Source of the DNA: Actinomycetes bacterium
GTDB lineage: Bacteria; Actinomycetota; Acidimicrobiia; Acidimicrobiales; CADCSY01
Direction: 5' to 3'
DNA length: 47,980 nucleotides
NCBI GenBank assembly: GCA_025464025.1
Contig: JAODBP010000113.1
Span: 1 to 47,980, forward strand
Under the pieces are notes generated by a model. It saw only the letters and a list, made by a program, of their open reading frames with translations. It ran no database searches and was not told the DNA's origin. A program made the position numbers and the translations under genes. Of this stretch, positions 1 to 7,953 are shown piece after piece. Positions within the stretch are counted from its first letter, which is position 1. The number at the start of each line of letters is the position of its first letter.

Positions 1-1
1 C

Positions 2-745
2 GGCCTGGCCTACGAGGTGGTCGGCACCGCCGTCGACGGGACCGAGACGGCGTACCCGGCCGACGAGGTCATCTCGACCATGCCGATCCCGAAGCTGCTC
101 AAGGCCATGGACCCGCCGGTCCCGGCCGACGTGCAGCAGGCGGCCGACGACCTCAAGTTCCGCGACTTCCTCACCGTGGCCCTGGTCGTGCCGGCCGAGG
201 GCATCTTCCCCGACAACTGGATCTACATCCACGCCCCCGAGGTCGAGGTCGGCCGCATCCAGAACTTCGGCTCGTGGTCGCCGTACATGGTCAAGGACGG
301 CCGCACCTGCCTGGGCATGGAGTACTTCGTGTTCGAGGGCGACCAGCACTGGAACATGGCCGACGACGACCTCATCGCCCTGGGCAAGAAGGAGCTGGCC
401 CACATCGGGCTGGTGCCCGAGGACAAGGTCGAGGCCGGCTACGTGGTGCGGATGCCGAAGGCCTACCCGTTCTACGACGCCGCCTACAAGGCCAACGTCC
501 AGACGCTCCGCGACTGGCTCCAGGCCAACACCCCGAACGTCCACCCGGTCGGGCGCAACGGCATGCACAAGTACAACAACCAGGACCACTCGATGCTCAC
601 GGCGATGTACACCGTCGAGAACATCCTGGGCACGGCCAAGCACGACATCTGGGCCGTGAACGTCGAGGAGGAGTACCACGAGGAGGCCACCGGCGAGGGT
701 CCCGAGAACGCCGGCCTGGCCTCCGACGCCCCCATCGTGAAGTAG
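2..745 (+). CDS. FAD/NAD(P)-dependent oxidoreductase, C-terminal part (5' truncated by window)
   Basis: The reading frame is open from base 2, so the N-terminal FAD-binding Rossmann part lies outside the window. The visible 247 residues resemble the C-terminal half of amine-oxidase-fold flavoproteins of the protoporphyrinogen oxidase / UDP-galactopyranose mutase type. They include an S-T-M-P-I-P-K-L strand typical of the substrate domain and, near residue 185, G-R-N-G-M-H-K-Y-N-N-Q-D-H-S, a motif of the FAD-contacting C-terminal segment in this family. The substrate cannot be told from this part. The TAG stop shares one base with the GTG start of the following metallohydrolase, so the two genes are translationally coupled. 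Confidence 0.75.
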   Translation, partial: GLAYEVVGTAVDGTETAYPADEVISTMPIPKLLKAMDPPVPADVQQAADDLKFRDFLTVALVVPAEGIFPDNWIYIHAPEVEVGRIQNFGSWSPYMVKDGRTCLGMEYFVFEGDQHWNMADDDLIALGKKELAHIGLVPEDKVEAGYVVRMPKAYPFYDAAYKANVQTLRDWLQANTPNVHPVGRNGMHKYNNQDHSMLTAMYTVENILGTAKHDIWAVNVEEEYHEEATGEGPENAGLASDAPIVK

Positions 746-2166
746 TGAAGTTCACGGTCCTCGGTCACGGCGCCCTGTCGGTCGAGGCCGGCGGGCGCCG
801 CCTGCTCGTGGATCCCTGGCTGTCGGGGTCGTGCTACTGGCGCTCGTGGTGGCACTACCCGCCGAGCCAGGTCCAGCCCGAGGACCTCACGCCCGACTTC
901 GTGTACCTGAGCCACCACCACTTCGACCACTTCCACTACCCGTCGATGCGCCAGCTCGACCGGCACGCGGTGGTGCTGGTGCCGAAGTTCGCGGTCGACG
1001 TCATGCCCGGCGAGGTGCGGGGCCTGGGCTTCGAGCACGTGGTCGAGCTGCCCCACGGCGAGGTGCTCGAGCTCACGCCCGACCTTCGGGTCTGCTCGTT
1101 CCAGTACGGCTTCGACGACAGCGCCCTCCTTGTTGAGTCGCAAGGTGTGGTGCTGGCCGACTTCAACGACTGCAAGGTGCGAGGCCGGGCCCTCGGCGAG
1201 GTGCTGGAGACGTTCGGCCGGCCCACGTTCCTCTTCAAGAGCCACTCGTGGGCCCAGGGCTACCCGGTGCGCTACCTGTCGGAGGATCCGGCCCAGCTCG
1301 GACTCGTCTCCCGGGAGAGCTACGTGGCCGACTTCGTGGAGGCGGTCGAGCTGGTCCAGCCCGGCTACGCGATCCCGTTCGCCAGCATGGTGTGCTTCCT
1401 GCACCCGCAGACGGCCCACATGAACGACCACGTGGTGACCCCGCCGGAGGTGGCCGAGGGCTACGCCGCATCGCCGGTGCCGGGCTCCGAGGTGGTGGTG
1501 ATGACCCCCGGTGACTCGTGGGACATCACCTCCGGCTTCGCCCTCGGCGACGTCGACTGGTTCGACCCCGAGCGGCGGGCCGACACCCTCGTCGAGATGC
1601 AGGAGGAGGCCCGGCCGGCCTACGAGGCCGCCATGGTCGAGGAGGCCCTGCGGTCGGTGGCGTGGGACGACTTCCGCGCCTTCTTCGAGCGCTTCGTCCG
1701 GTCGCTGCCTCCCGGCGCCGCTCGCCTGCTCATGCCCCGGCCGGTGACGTTCTGGATGGTGCGCGACGAGATGACCCCGGCGTGGACCATCGACGCCCGC
1801 CACCGGACCGTCCGCCGGTCGAGCGACGTGCCGGCCGACGCCGCCAGCGTCATCACCGTGCCCGAGGGCGTGCTGGCCCAGGCCATCGCCGACAAGGTGG
1901 TGAACCTCATCCACATCTCCCTGCGCCTCCAGGTCGAGCTGCGGCCGGGCGGGGTCGACGCCGACCTCGGGTTCTGGGGCCTGCTGGCCATCTGGGAGCT
2001 CGGCTACCTCCCCCTGCACCGCGTGCCCCGCCGCCGGCTGGCGTCGACCGTGTGGCGGCGCCGGCGGGAGTTCTGGGAGCTGGCCACCACCCGCCTGCTG
2101 GGCCGGGGCTCCATGGCCGAGCGCATGACGGCCGGCCTCATCACCCGACCCGACGCCCCTTCGTAG
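745..2166 (+). CDS. MBL-fold metallo-hydrolase
   Basis: A 473-residue metallo-beta-lactamase-fold protein. The GTG start overlaps the previous stop by one base and gives M-K-F-T-V-L-G-H-G-A, the usual first strand of the UlaG-like branch. The metal-binding motif H-H-H-F-D-H (HxHxDH) is at residues 57-62, followed by further His and Asp residues of the fold. The length exceeds a minimal MBL domain (about 220 residues), and the roughly 200-residue C-terminal extension is reminiscent of the large MBL proteins that sit beside flavin or Rieske oxygenases. Coupling to the upstream oxidoreductase suggests a shared pathway, but the substrate is unknown. Confidence 0.75.
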   Translation: MKFTVLGHGALSVEAGGRRLLVDPWLSGSCYWRSWWHYPPSQVQPEDLTPDFVYLSHHHFDHFHYPSMRQLDRHAVVLVPKFAVDVMPGEVRGLGFEHVVELPHGEVLELTPDLRVCSFQYGFDDSALLVESQGVVLADFNDCKVRGRALGEVLETFGRPTFLFKSHSWAQGYPVRYLSEDPAQLGLVSRESYVADFVEAVELVQPGYAIPFASMVCFLHPQTAHMNDHVVTPPEVAEGYAASPVPGSEVVVMTPGDSWDITSGFALGDVDWFDPERRADTLVEMQEEARPAYEAAMVEEALRSVAWDDFRAFFERFVRSLPPGAARLLMPRPVTFWMVRDEMTPAWTIDARHRTVRRSSDVPADAASVITVPEGVLAQAIADKVVNLIHISLRLQVELRPGGVDADLGFWGLLAIWELGYLPLHRVPRRRLASTVWRRRREFWELATTRLLGRGSMAERMTAGLITRPDAPS

Positions 2167-2169
2167 GAT
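2164..2169 (+). promoter_or_regulatory. Putative -10 element of a leaderless promoter (acyltransferase)
   Basis: TAGGAT lies 6 bases before the GTG start at 2176. Its TAG is also the stop codon of the preceding gene. No Shine-Dalgarno sequence is present, which fits transcription starting at or next to the start codon. Confidence 0.45.
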
Positions 2170-2175
2170 GAGCGC

Positions 2176-3408
2176 GTGAGCACGGGGGATGCGGTCGTCG
2201 CGCCGCGCAGGGGCACGTGGATGCCGTGCTTCGACGGCCTCCGCGCCATCGCCGCCGTGACCGTGCTGTTCCACCACGCCGGCTTCGCCACCGGCGCCAG
2301 CTTCCGGACCGGCGCCGGCGACTACCTGTCGCGCATGGACTCGGGCGTCACCGTGTTCTTCCTCATCTCCGGCTTCCTGCTGTACCGGCCCTACGTGGCC
2401 GCCCACCTCGACGAGCGCACCCCGATGCCGGCCCGGCGCTTCTACGTCCGGCGCCTGCTGCGCATCTTCCCGGCCTACTGGGTGGCCCTCACCGGGGTGG
2501 TGCTGTTCTTCGGGGTCTCGCTCCCCCACCTGACCGACGTGGTGGTGCACTACGGGCTGTTCCAGATCTACGACGTGCACCGCTTCTTCCACGCCATCTC
2601 GCAGTCGTGGACCTTGGCCACCGAGCTGAGCTTCTACCTGGTGGTGCCGCTGTTCGCCTGGGTCGTCCGCCGGGTCGCCGGCGACCGCGACCGGAGAGGC
2701 CGGGTCCGAGTCGAGCTGGTGGTGCTGGCCGTGGTGTTCGCCGCCGGCCTCGCCTTCCGGACGCTGCTCTACCCGGTGCCCTACGACCACCCCACGACCC
2801 AGCTGCTGCTGCGCTACTGGCTGCCGGCCAACATCGACCTGTTCGCGGTGGGCATGGCCCTGGCCGTGGGCAGCGTGGCCCTCGCCGGCCGCGACCGCGA
2901 CGCGCGGGGCCTGGCCATGCGGGCCTTCCCGTACGTGTCGTGGGGGTTGGGCCTCCTGGCGTTCTGGGTGGCGGCCAAGCACGCCGGCCTGAGCCCCGCC
3001 CTCGAGGACGCCTCCCCGTCGGGCGAGTGGGCCAAGCACCTGCTGTACCTCGCCTACGCCCTGGGCCTGGTGGCACCGGCCATGTTCGGCGCCCAGGACC
3101 AGGGGCTGGTCCGCAAGGTCCTGCGCTTCCCGCCGCTGGCCGGCCTGGGCGTGATCTCCTACGGCATCTACCTGTGGCACCAGGCGTGGCTGCACCAGGC
3201 CGGCGTGTGGCTGGGCTACGACGTCTTCCAGGCGCCGTTCTGGCAGGTGCTCGGCGTGGCCTTCGCCATGACCGTGCTCACCGCCACCGCCAGCTACTGG
3301 CTGGTGGAGAAGCCGTTCCTGCGGCTCAAGGACCGCCGCCGCCCGGCGGTGGAGCCAGCGCCCGTCGAGCGGGACGAGGCCGTGGTCGCCGCCGCGCCGG
3401 CGCCGTGA
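2176..3408 (+). CDS. Membrane acyltransferase, acyltransferase-3 family (copy 1)
   Basis: A 410-residue multi-pass membrane protein of the acyltransferase-3 (OafA/NolL-like) family, which O-acylates surface glycans or lipids. The family signature F-D-G-L-R-A-I-A-A near residue 18, a following V-L-F-H-H with the conserved histidine, and G-V-T-V-F-F-L-I-S-G-F-L-L are all visible. R-R-L-L-R-I-F-P-A-Y follows as the cytoplasmic arginine-rich loop. About ten hydrophobic segments are seen. A polar C-terminal tail ends in alternating Ala/Pro. Its stop overlaps the start of a second acyltransferase by four bases (GTGA). The two share motif order and neighbouring residues, so they are tandem paralogues. 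The acyl acceptor is unknown. Confidence 0.85.
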   Translation: MSTGDAVVAPRRGTWMPCFDGLRAIAAVTVLFHHAGFATGASFRTGAGDYLSRMDSGVTVFFLISGFLLYRPYVAAHLDERTPMPARRFYVRRLLRIFPAYWVALTGVVLFFGVSLPHLTDVVVHYGLFQIYDVHRFFHAISQSWTLATELSFYLVVPLFAWVVRRVAGDRDRRGRVRVELVVLAVVFAAGLAFRTLLYPVPYDHPTTQLLLRYWLPANIDLFAVGMALAVGSVALAGRDRDARGLAMRAFPYVSWGLGLLAFWVAAKHAGLSPALEDASPSGEWAKHLLYLAYALGLVAPAMFGAQDQGLVRKVLRFPPLAGLGVISYGIYLWHQAWLHQAGVWLGYDVFQAPFWQVLGVAFAMTVLTATASYWLVEKPFLRLKDRRRPAVEPAPVERDEAVVAAAPAP

Positions 3409-4598
3409 CCACCACCGCCGAGGAGCGCCCGGCCGGGCTGGAGTCGGCGGCCGGCGGCAACCCTCGCTTCCCGTGCATCGAGGGCCTGCGGGCCGTGGCC
3501 GCCGTGGCCGTGCTCATCCACCACGTGGCCGGCACCACCGGCGCGGTGACGTCGACGGCGTGGGGTTGGATCTTCGCCCACCTCGATGCCGGCGTGAGCG
3601 TCTTCTTCGTGCTGTCCGGCTTCCTGCTCTACCGGCCCTTCGCCGCCGCCCACGTCGACGGCCGGCCCGGCCCCGGCCTGCGCCGCTACACCAGCCGCCG
3701 GTTCCTGCGCATCTTCCCGGCCTACTGGCTGGCCCTCACCGCCGTCTTCTTCGTGCTCAACACGGTCGAGTACGGCGACGGCCGGTCGCTGGCCATGTAC
3801 TACGGCCTGGTCCACATCTACTCCAAGGCCCACGTGCTGGGCGGCATCATCCCGGCGTGGAGCCTGGCCACCGAGCTCAGCTTCTACGTCTTCCTGCCCG
3901 TCTACGCCCTCGTCCTCGGGCGCCTGGCCCGGCGGGCCAAGGCCCCGCTGGTGGTGGAGGCCGTGGGCGTGGGCCTGCTGTGGGTCACCGGGATCACCGT
4001 CCACTCGCTGCTGCTGGCCACCCACGACGCCGCCACCCCGGCCACCCTGTGGCTGCCCAGCCAGGTCGACCTCTTCGCCCTGGGCATGCTCCTGGCCGTG
4101 GCCCACGTGGCCGCCGAGCGGGGACGGCCGGTGCGGGTCCTCCAGGCCGCCGGCCGGTGGCCAGGATGGACGTGGGCCCTGGCCGGCATCCCGTTCTGGG
4201 TGGCGTGCACCCAGCTCCACCTGCCGCGGGAGTTCGCCGACATCCCCAAGGGCGGCGAGATCGGCCGCCAGGTCTGCTACGGCCTCACCGCCCTCCTGCT
4301 GGTCACCCCGGCGGTGTTCGGCGACCAGTCGAAGGGTTGGCCCCGGCGCTTCCTGCGACTGCGTCCGGTCGCCTTCCTGGGCCTGGTGTCCTACGGGATC
4401 TTCCTCTGGCACTTCGACCTGCTGCACTTCTTCCAGCAGCACGGGGCCCTCGACTGGGTGCCCCAGGCCCCGTTCTTCAGCGCCCTCGTCCTCACCCTGG
4501 CCTCGGCCACCGTCATCGCCTGGCTCAGCTGGGTGCTCGTCGAGGCCCCGCTCGTCGGCCGCCGTCGCCGGGTAGTCGCGAACCCCCACCTACCCTGA
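3405..4598 (+). CDS. Membrane acyltransferase, acyltransferase-3 family (copy 2)
   Basis: A 397-residue acyltransferase-3 family protein starting at a GTG that overlaps the stop of copy 1 by four bases. A much longer reading frame exists upstream in this frame, but it is antigenic noise inside copy 1, and only the part from this GTG carries family motifs. I-E-G-L-R-A-V-A-A-V, I-H-H, A-G-V-S-V-F-F-V-L-S-G-F-L-L-Y-R-P and R-F-L-R-I-F-P-A-Y-W line up one for one with copy 1. Both copies also share the phrase A-T-E-L-S-F-Y. Roughly ten membrane segments are present. The copies probably act on the same envelope glycan with different acyl donors or positions (inference). Confidence 0.85.
   Translation: MTTTAEERPAGLESAAGGNPRFPCIEGLRAVAAVAVLIHHVAGTTGAVTSTAWGWIFAHLDAGVSVFFVLSGFLLYRPFAAAHVDGRPGPGLRRYTSRRFLRIFPAYWLALTAVFFVLNTVEYGDGRSLAMYYGLVHIYSKAHVLGGIIPAWSLATELSFYVFLPVYALVLGRLARRAKAPLVVEAVGVGLLWVTGITVHSLLLATHDAATPATLWLPSQVDLFALGMLLAVAHVAAERGRPVRVLQAAGRWPGWTWALAGIPFWVACTQLHLPREFADIPKGGEIGRQVCYGLTALLLVTPAVFGDQSKGWPRRFLRLRPVAFLGLVSYGIFLWHFDLLHFFQQHGALDWVPQAPFFSALVLTLASATVIAWLSWVLVEAPLVGRRRRVVANPHLP
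4591..4596 (+). promoter_or_regulatory. Putative -10 element of a leaderless promoter (GT2 operon)
   Basis: TACCCT lies 7 bases before the ATG at 4604 and inside the last codons of the previous gene. There is no Shine-Dalgarno sequence in the interval. Confidence 0.4.
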
Positions 4599-4603
4599 CG
4601 TCC

Positions 4604-5311
4604 ATGGCGGTCGACACGCTCGTCATCATCCCGGCGTACAACGAGGAGGCCGCCCTGCCGGCGGTCCTCGCCGGCCTGCGCGCCCGCTTCCCCGCGTTCG
4701 ACCTCGTGGTCATCGACGACGGGTCGGCCGATCGCACCAGCGAGGTGGCCCGGGCCGGCGGCGCGGCGGTGGTCACCCTGCCGTTCAACCTGGGTGTCGG
4801 CGGCGCCCTGCGCACGGGCTTCCGCTACGCCGTGCGCCACGGCTACCAGCGGGCCGTGCAGCTCGATGCCGACGGCCAGCACGACGCCGGCCAGGTCGAC
4901 GCGCTCCTTGCCGCCCTCGACGGTGCCGACCTCGTCATCGGCAGCCGCTTCGCCGACGGCCCCGGCGACTACGAGGTGGGCCGGTCGCGACGCCTGGCCA
5001 TGCGGTTCATGCAGCGGGGCGTGCGCATCCTCTCCGGGCGGTCGTTCACCGACACGTCGTCCGGCTTCCGGGCGTTCGGCCCCCGTTCCCTCGACCTGTT
5101 CGCCGACCAGTACCCGATCGACTTCCTGAGCGACTCGGTCGAGGCCCTGCTCACCGCCCTGGCCGCCGGCCTCACCGTCGTCGAGGTCCCGGTGCACATG
5201 AACGAGCGAGCCGGCGGTGTGCCCTCGACCCGCAGCCTCAAGCTCGTGTACCACTACCTTCGCCTGCTCGTGGTGATGACGGCGACGGCGCCCCGGCGGA
5301 GCGCGAGGTGA
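4604..5311 (+). CDS. Glycosyltransferase family 2 (DPM1/DolP-mannosyltransferase-like)
   Basis: A 235-residue GT-A fold glycosyltransferase. The N-terminus I-I-P-A-Y-N-E-E is the nucleotide-sugar binding strand, I-D-D-G-S-A-D lies near residue 40, and the metal-binding D-A-D-G-Q-H lies near residue 89. No C-terminal membrane anchor is present, so it is the soluble form that transfers a sugar from a nucleotide sugar to polyprenyl phosphate or a related lipid. It overlaps the DUF2304 gene by four bases. GT2-DUF2304 pairs are common in actinobacterial glycan loci, and the small membrane protein is thought to hold the transferase at the membrane. The lipid-linked product could feed the GT39-like enzyme two genes downstream (inference). 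Confidence 0.85.
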   Translation: MAVDTLVIIPAYNEEAALPAVLAGLRARFPAFDLVVIDDGSADRTSEVARAGGAAVVTLPFNLGVGGALRTGFRYAVRHGYQRAVQLDADGQHDAGQVDALLAALDGADLVIGSRFADGPGDYEVGRSRRLAMRFMQRGVRILSGRSFTDTSSGFRAFGPRSLDLFADQYPIDFLSDSVEALLTALAAGLTVVEVPVHMNERAGGVPSTRSLKLVYHYLRLLVVMTATAPRRSAR

Positions 5312-5664
5312 GCTTCCGCGCCCACCTGCTGGTCGTGCTCATCGCCGCCCTGCCCGCCCTGTTCGTGCTCCAGCTCGTCCGCCGGCGGGCCCTGCGGGCC
5401 AAGTACTCGCTGCTGTGGCTGGCCGTGGGCGCCGTGCTCATGGTCACCGCCATCTTCCCGGGGATCATCGACCACGCCGCCGACGCCATCGGGATCTCCT
5501 ATCCCCCGGCCATCTACCTCATGATCGCCATCGTGTTCCTGCTCATCGTCGTCATGCACTTCTCCTGGGAGCTGTCCCGGTTGGAGGAGCGCACCCGCAC
5601 CCTCGCCGAGGAGATCGCCCTGCTCCGTGCCACCCGTCCCGACGACGAGCCGGTCACGCCGTGA
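5308..5664 (+). CDS. DUF2304 small membrane protein
   Basis: A 118-residue protein with three predicted membrane helices (about residues 5-22, 32-52 and 64-86). A charged C-terminal helix (S-R-L-E-E-R-T-R-T-L-A-E-E) looks like a short coiled coil. The arrangement, including an R-R-R-A-L-R-A-K-Y-S-L-L-W loop after the first helix, fits DUF2304. It starts at a GTG that overlaps the GT2 stop by four bases and is itself overlapped by four bases by the next gene. It is probably the membrane partner of the GT2 enzyme; no catalytic residues are evident. Confidence 0.8.
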   Translation: MSFRAHLLVVLIAALPALFVLQLVRRRALRAKYSLLWLAVGAVLMVTAIFPGIIDHAADAIGISYPPAIYLMIAIVFLLIVVMHFSWELSRLEERTRTLAEEIALLRATRPDDEPVTP

Positions 5665-6995
5665 TCACCTGGTGGGAGGCCCGCAGCTTCCGCACCCGGC
5701 TGCTCATCATCGGTGCCCTCGGCCTGGCCGTGCGCATCACCTACATCCTCACCGTGAAGTGGGACGACAAGCTCTGGGGCGACGCCTACGCCTACTACTG
5801 GTCGGGCCGGCTCCTGGCCGAGGGCCACGGCTTCATCCAGCCGCTGCCGTGGCTCGTCTACAAGCACGTCATCCAGTCGCCCGACCGGCCGCCCGGCTAC
5901 TTCGCCGTGCTCGCCTTCTGGTCGCTCATCGGCCTGAAGAGCGTGCTGACCCAGAAGCTGCTCTCGGCCATCTTCATCGGCACGGCGTCGATCTTCGTCA
6001 CCGGCCGGCTGGGCAAGGAGGTCGGCGGCCCGCGGGTCGGCCTGGTGGCTGCCGCCATCGCCGCCTTCTACCCGAACTTCTGGCTGCACGACGGCATGCT
6101 GATGTCGGAGTCGCAGACGATCCTCACCGTCACCGGCTGCCTGCTGCTGGCCTACCTGTACTGGAAGCGGCCGAGCTGGAAGCTGGCCGTGGCCCTGGGT
6201 GCCCTCGGCGGTGTGGCCGCCCTCACCCACCCCGACTCGGTGCTGCTGGTGGCCATCATCGGCCTCCCGCTCACCCTGCTGGCCCGGTCGGAGCCGTGGC
6301 GCCGCCGCGTCGCTCACCTGGCCCTGCTCGGGGCCGCCGGCGCGCTCGTCATCGCGCCGTGGAGCATCCGGAACCTGACCACGTTCGACAAGGCGGTGCC
6401 CCTGTCGACCGGCCTCGACGTGACCATGGCCGTCACCAACTGCGACGAGACCTACCACTGCTACTTCAAGGCCTTCTGGTACATGCCGTGCATCCTCCGC
6501 GAGACGCCCCCCAAGGGCGACCTGTCGGTGCAGGCGGCGTTCTACCGCAAGCAGGCGCTCGACTACATGAGCGACCACAAGGGTGAGCTGCCCGGCATCT
6601 TCGTCGCCCGGGTGGGCCGCACGTGGGGGTTCTACCGACCCATCCAGCAGACCCGCCTCGACATCATCGAGGGCCACGAGATCTGGGTCTCCCGGGTGGC
6701 GCTGGCCTGGTACTACCTGCTCGCCCCGTCGGCGATCGTGGGCTTCGTCCTGCTCCGCCGGCGCAAGGTGCCGATCTACCCGCTCATCGCCCCCATGGTG
6801 GTGGTGACCAACTCGGCCATCCTCACGTTCGGCAACACCCGCTACCGGGCCGCCGCCGAGATCTCCCTGGTGATCGGTGCCTCGGTGGCCATCGTGGCCC
6901 TGGCCGAGCACCTGGCCGCCCGGCGCCGTCCCCCCGAGGAGCCGGCGCCGGTGGAGGACGACGGCGAGGCCGTGCTCGCCGATGTGGGCGCGTAG
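5661..6995 (+). CDS. GT39/ArnT-like integral membrane glycosyltransferase
   Basis: A 444-residue multi-pass protein with about ten hydrophobic segments. After the first helix comes a periplasmic loop containing W-G-D-A-Y-A-Y-Y, the acidic motif position that in the GT-C families (ArnT, PMT, RgtA-like) holds the catalytic Asp. Further on, P-D-R-P-P-G-Y-F resembles the R-P-P-G-Y motif of the same fold. GT-C enzymes use polyprenyl-phosphate sugars as donors outside the membrane, which fits the GT2/DUF2304 pair upstream. The GTG start overlaps the DUF2304 stop by four bases. The charged Pro/Glu tail is weakly conserved. Acceptor unknown. Confidence 0.75.
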   Translation: MITWWEARSFRTRLLIIGALGLAVRITYILTVKWDDKLWGDAYAYYWSGRLLAEGHGFIQPLPWLVYKHVIQSPDRPPGYFAVLAFWSLIGLKSVLTQKLLSAIFIGTASIFVTGRLGKEVGGPRVGLVAAAIAAFYPNFWLHDGMLMSESQTILTVTGCLLLAYLYWKRPSWKLAVALGALGGVAALTHPDSVLLVAIIGLPLTLLARSEPWRRRVAHLALLGAAGALVIAPWSIRNLTTFDKAVPLSTGLDVTMAVTNCDETYHCYFKAFWYMPCILRETPPKGDLSVQAAFYRKQALDYMSDHKGELPGIFVARVGRTWGFYRPIQQTRLDIIEGHEIWVSRVALAWYYLLAPSAIVGFVLLRRRKVPIYPLIAPMVVVTNSAILTFGNTRYRAAAEISLVIGASVAIVALAEHLAARRRPPEEPAPVEDDGEAVLADVGA

Positions 6996-7953
6996 CACCG
7001 CCCTCGGCCTCGGCCTCGCGCTGCTGGCGGCGGCGGCCTGCGGCCCGACGGCCGAACCGACGGTCGTGGCCGACGTGGCGGCGGTGGCCCCGGCGCGACC
7101 GGTTCCGCCGCCGGTGGTGCCCCGCATCGACGCTGCCCTCCAGGCCCGGCTCCGAGCGGTCGTGGCCGTGGGCCGGGCCCGGGGCAACCGCCCTGGGGTC
7201 TTCGCCAAGGTCGGCGACAGCATCACCGCGTCGCGTGACTTCCTCGTCCCCATCGGGTGCGGCCCCGTGGAGTACGGCCGCTGGTCGCGCTTGCGGGCCA
7301 CCGTCGAGCGGTGGTCGACACCCGTCGCACCCGGCTGGCTCGACCCCGGTTGCCCGGTCGTGAGCTCGTTCACCCGGGTCGGCGCCTCGGCCGCGCCGGG
7401 CTGGCAGGTGGGCGACCTCGTCCGACCCCGGACGGCCGCCGACGCCCTGTGCCCGCCCCCCGCTCGCAGCGCCGTCGAGTGCGAGCTCGATGCCATCCAG
7501 CCCACGCTGGCGCTGGTCGAGATCGGGAGCAACGACGTGGTCACCCACGACGGCGAGCGCATCGATCCGGACGGCATCCGCCGCTTCGAGCCCCAGCTCC
7601 GCCAGCTCCTGCGCGCCATCCTCGAGCACGGCGTCGTCCCGGTGGTGAGCACCGTCCCGCCCCGGCACCGCCCGGTCGAGGCCGACCAGCTCGTGCTGCA
7701 GCTCAACCGGTCGATCGTCCGCATCGCCGGCGAGGAGCGGGTGCCGGTGTGGAACTACTGGCGGGCCCTCCAGTCCTCCAGCCAGTTCGGCATGGCCTAC
7801 GACTGGGTCCACCCCAGCCCGGCCCCCACCGGTGCCGGCGACCTGCGCGACCCGGCCATGGGTTGGGGCTACAACGTCCGCAACCTCACCGCCCTCCAGG
7901 TGCTGGAGAAGGTCGGCCGGGTCGTGCTCGACGATGGCGCGCCGGACGCATGA
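6982..7953 (+). CDS. Secreted SGNH/GDSL-type hydrolase
   Basis: A 323-residue exported SGNH hydrolase. The chosen ATG (inside the last codons of the glycosyltransferase, 14-base overlap) gives M-W-A-R-S-T-A-L followed by a hydrophobic run and Cys20. The A-A-A-C context is only a poor lipobox, so secretion is likely but lipidation is uncertain. Block I is G-D-S-I-T (GDS at 78-80, catalytic Ser), block III is I-G-S-N-D, and the C-terminal D-W-V-H supplies the Asp and His of the triad. Its position in a glycan operon with two acyltransferases suggests it removes or transfers O-acetyl groups on the surface polymer (inference). The next gene overlaps by four bases (ATGA). Confidence 0.8.
   Translation: MWARSTALGLGLALLAAAACGPTAEPTVVADVAAVAPARPVPPPVVPRIDAALQARLRAVVAVGRARGNRPGVFAKVGDSITASRDFLVPIGCGPVEYGRWSRLRATVERWSTPVAPGWLDPGCPVVSSFTRVGASAAPGWQVGDLVRPRTAADALCPPPARSAVECELDAIQPTLALVEIGSNDVVTHDGERIDPDGIRRFEPQLRQLLRAILEHGVVPVVSTVPPRHRPVEADQLVLQLNRSIVRIAGEERVPVWNYWRALQSSSQFGMAYDWVHPSPAPTGAGDLRDPAMGWGYNVRNLTALQVLEKVGRVVLDDGAPDA

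Noticed and set aside
484..3195. Very long - strand open frame of 903 codons antisense to the first genes
   Set aside because: It is the antisense shadow of high-GC genes with clear families; its composition (Arg, His, Gly and Pro-rich) carries no domain motif.
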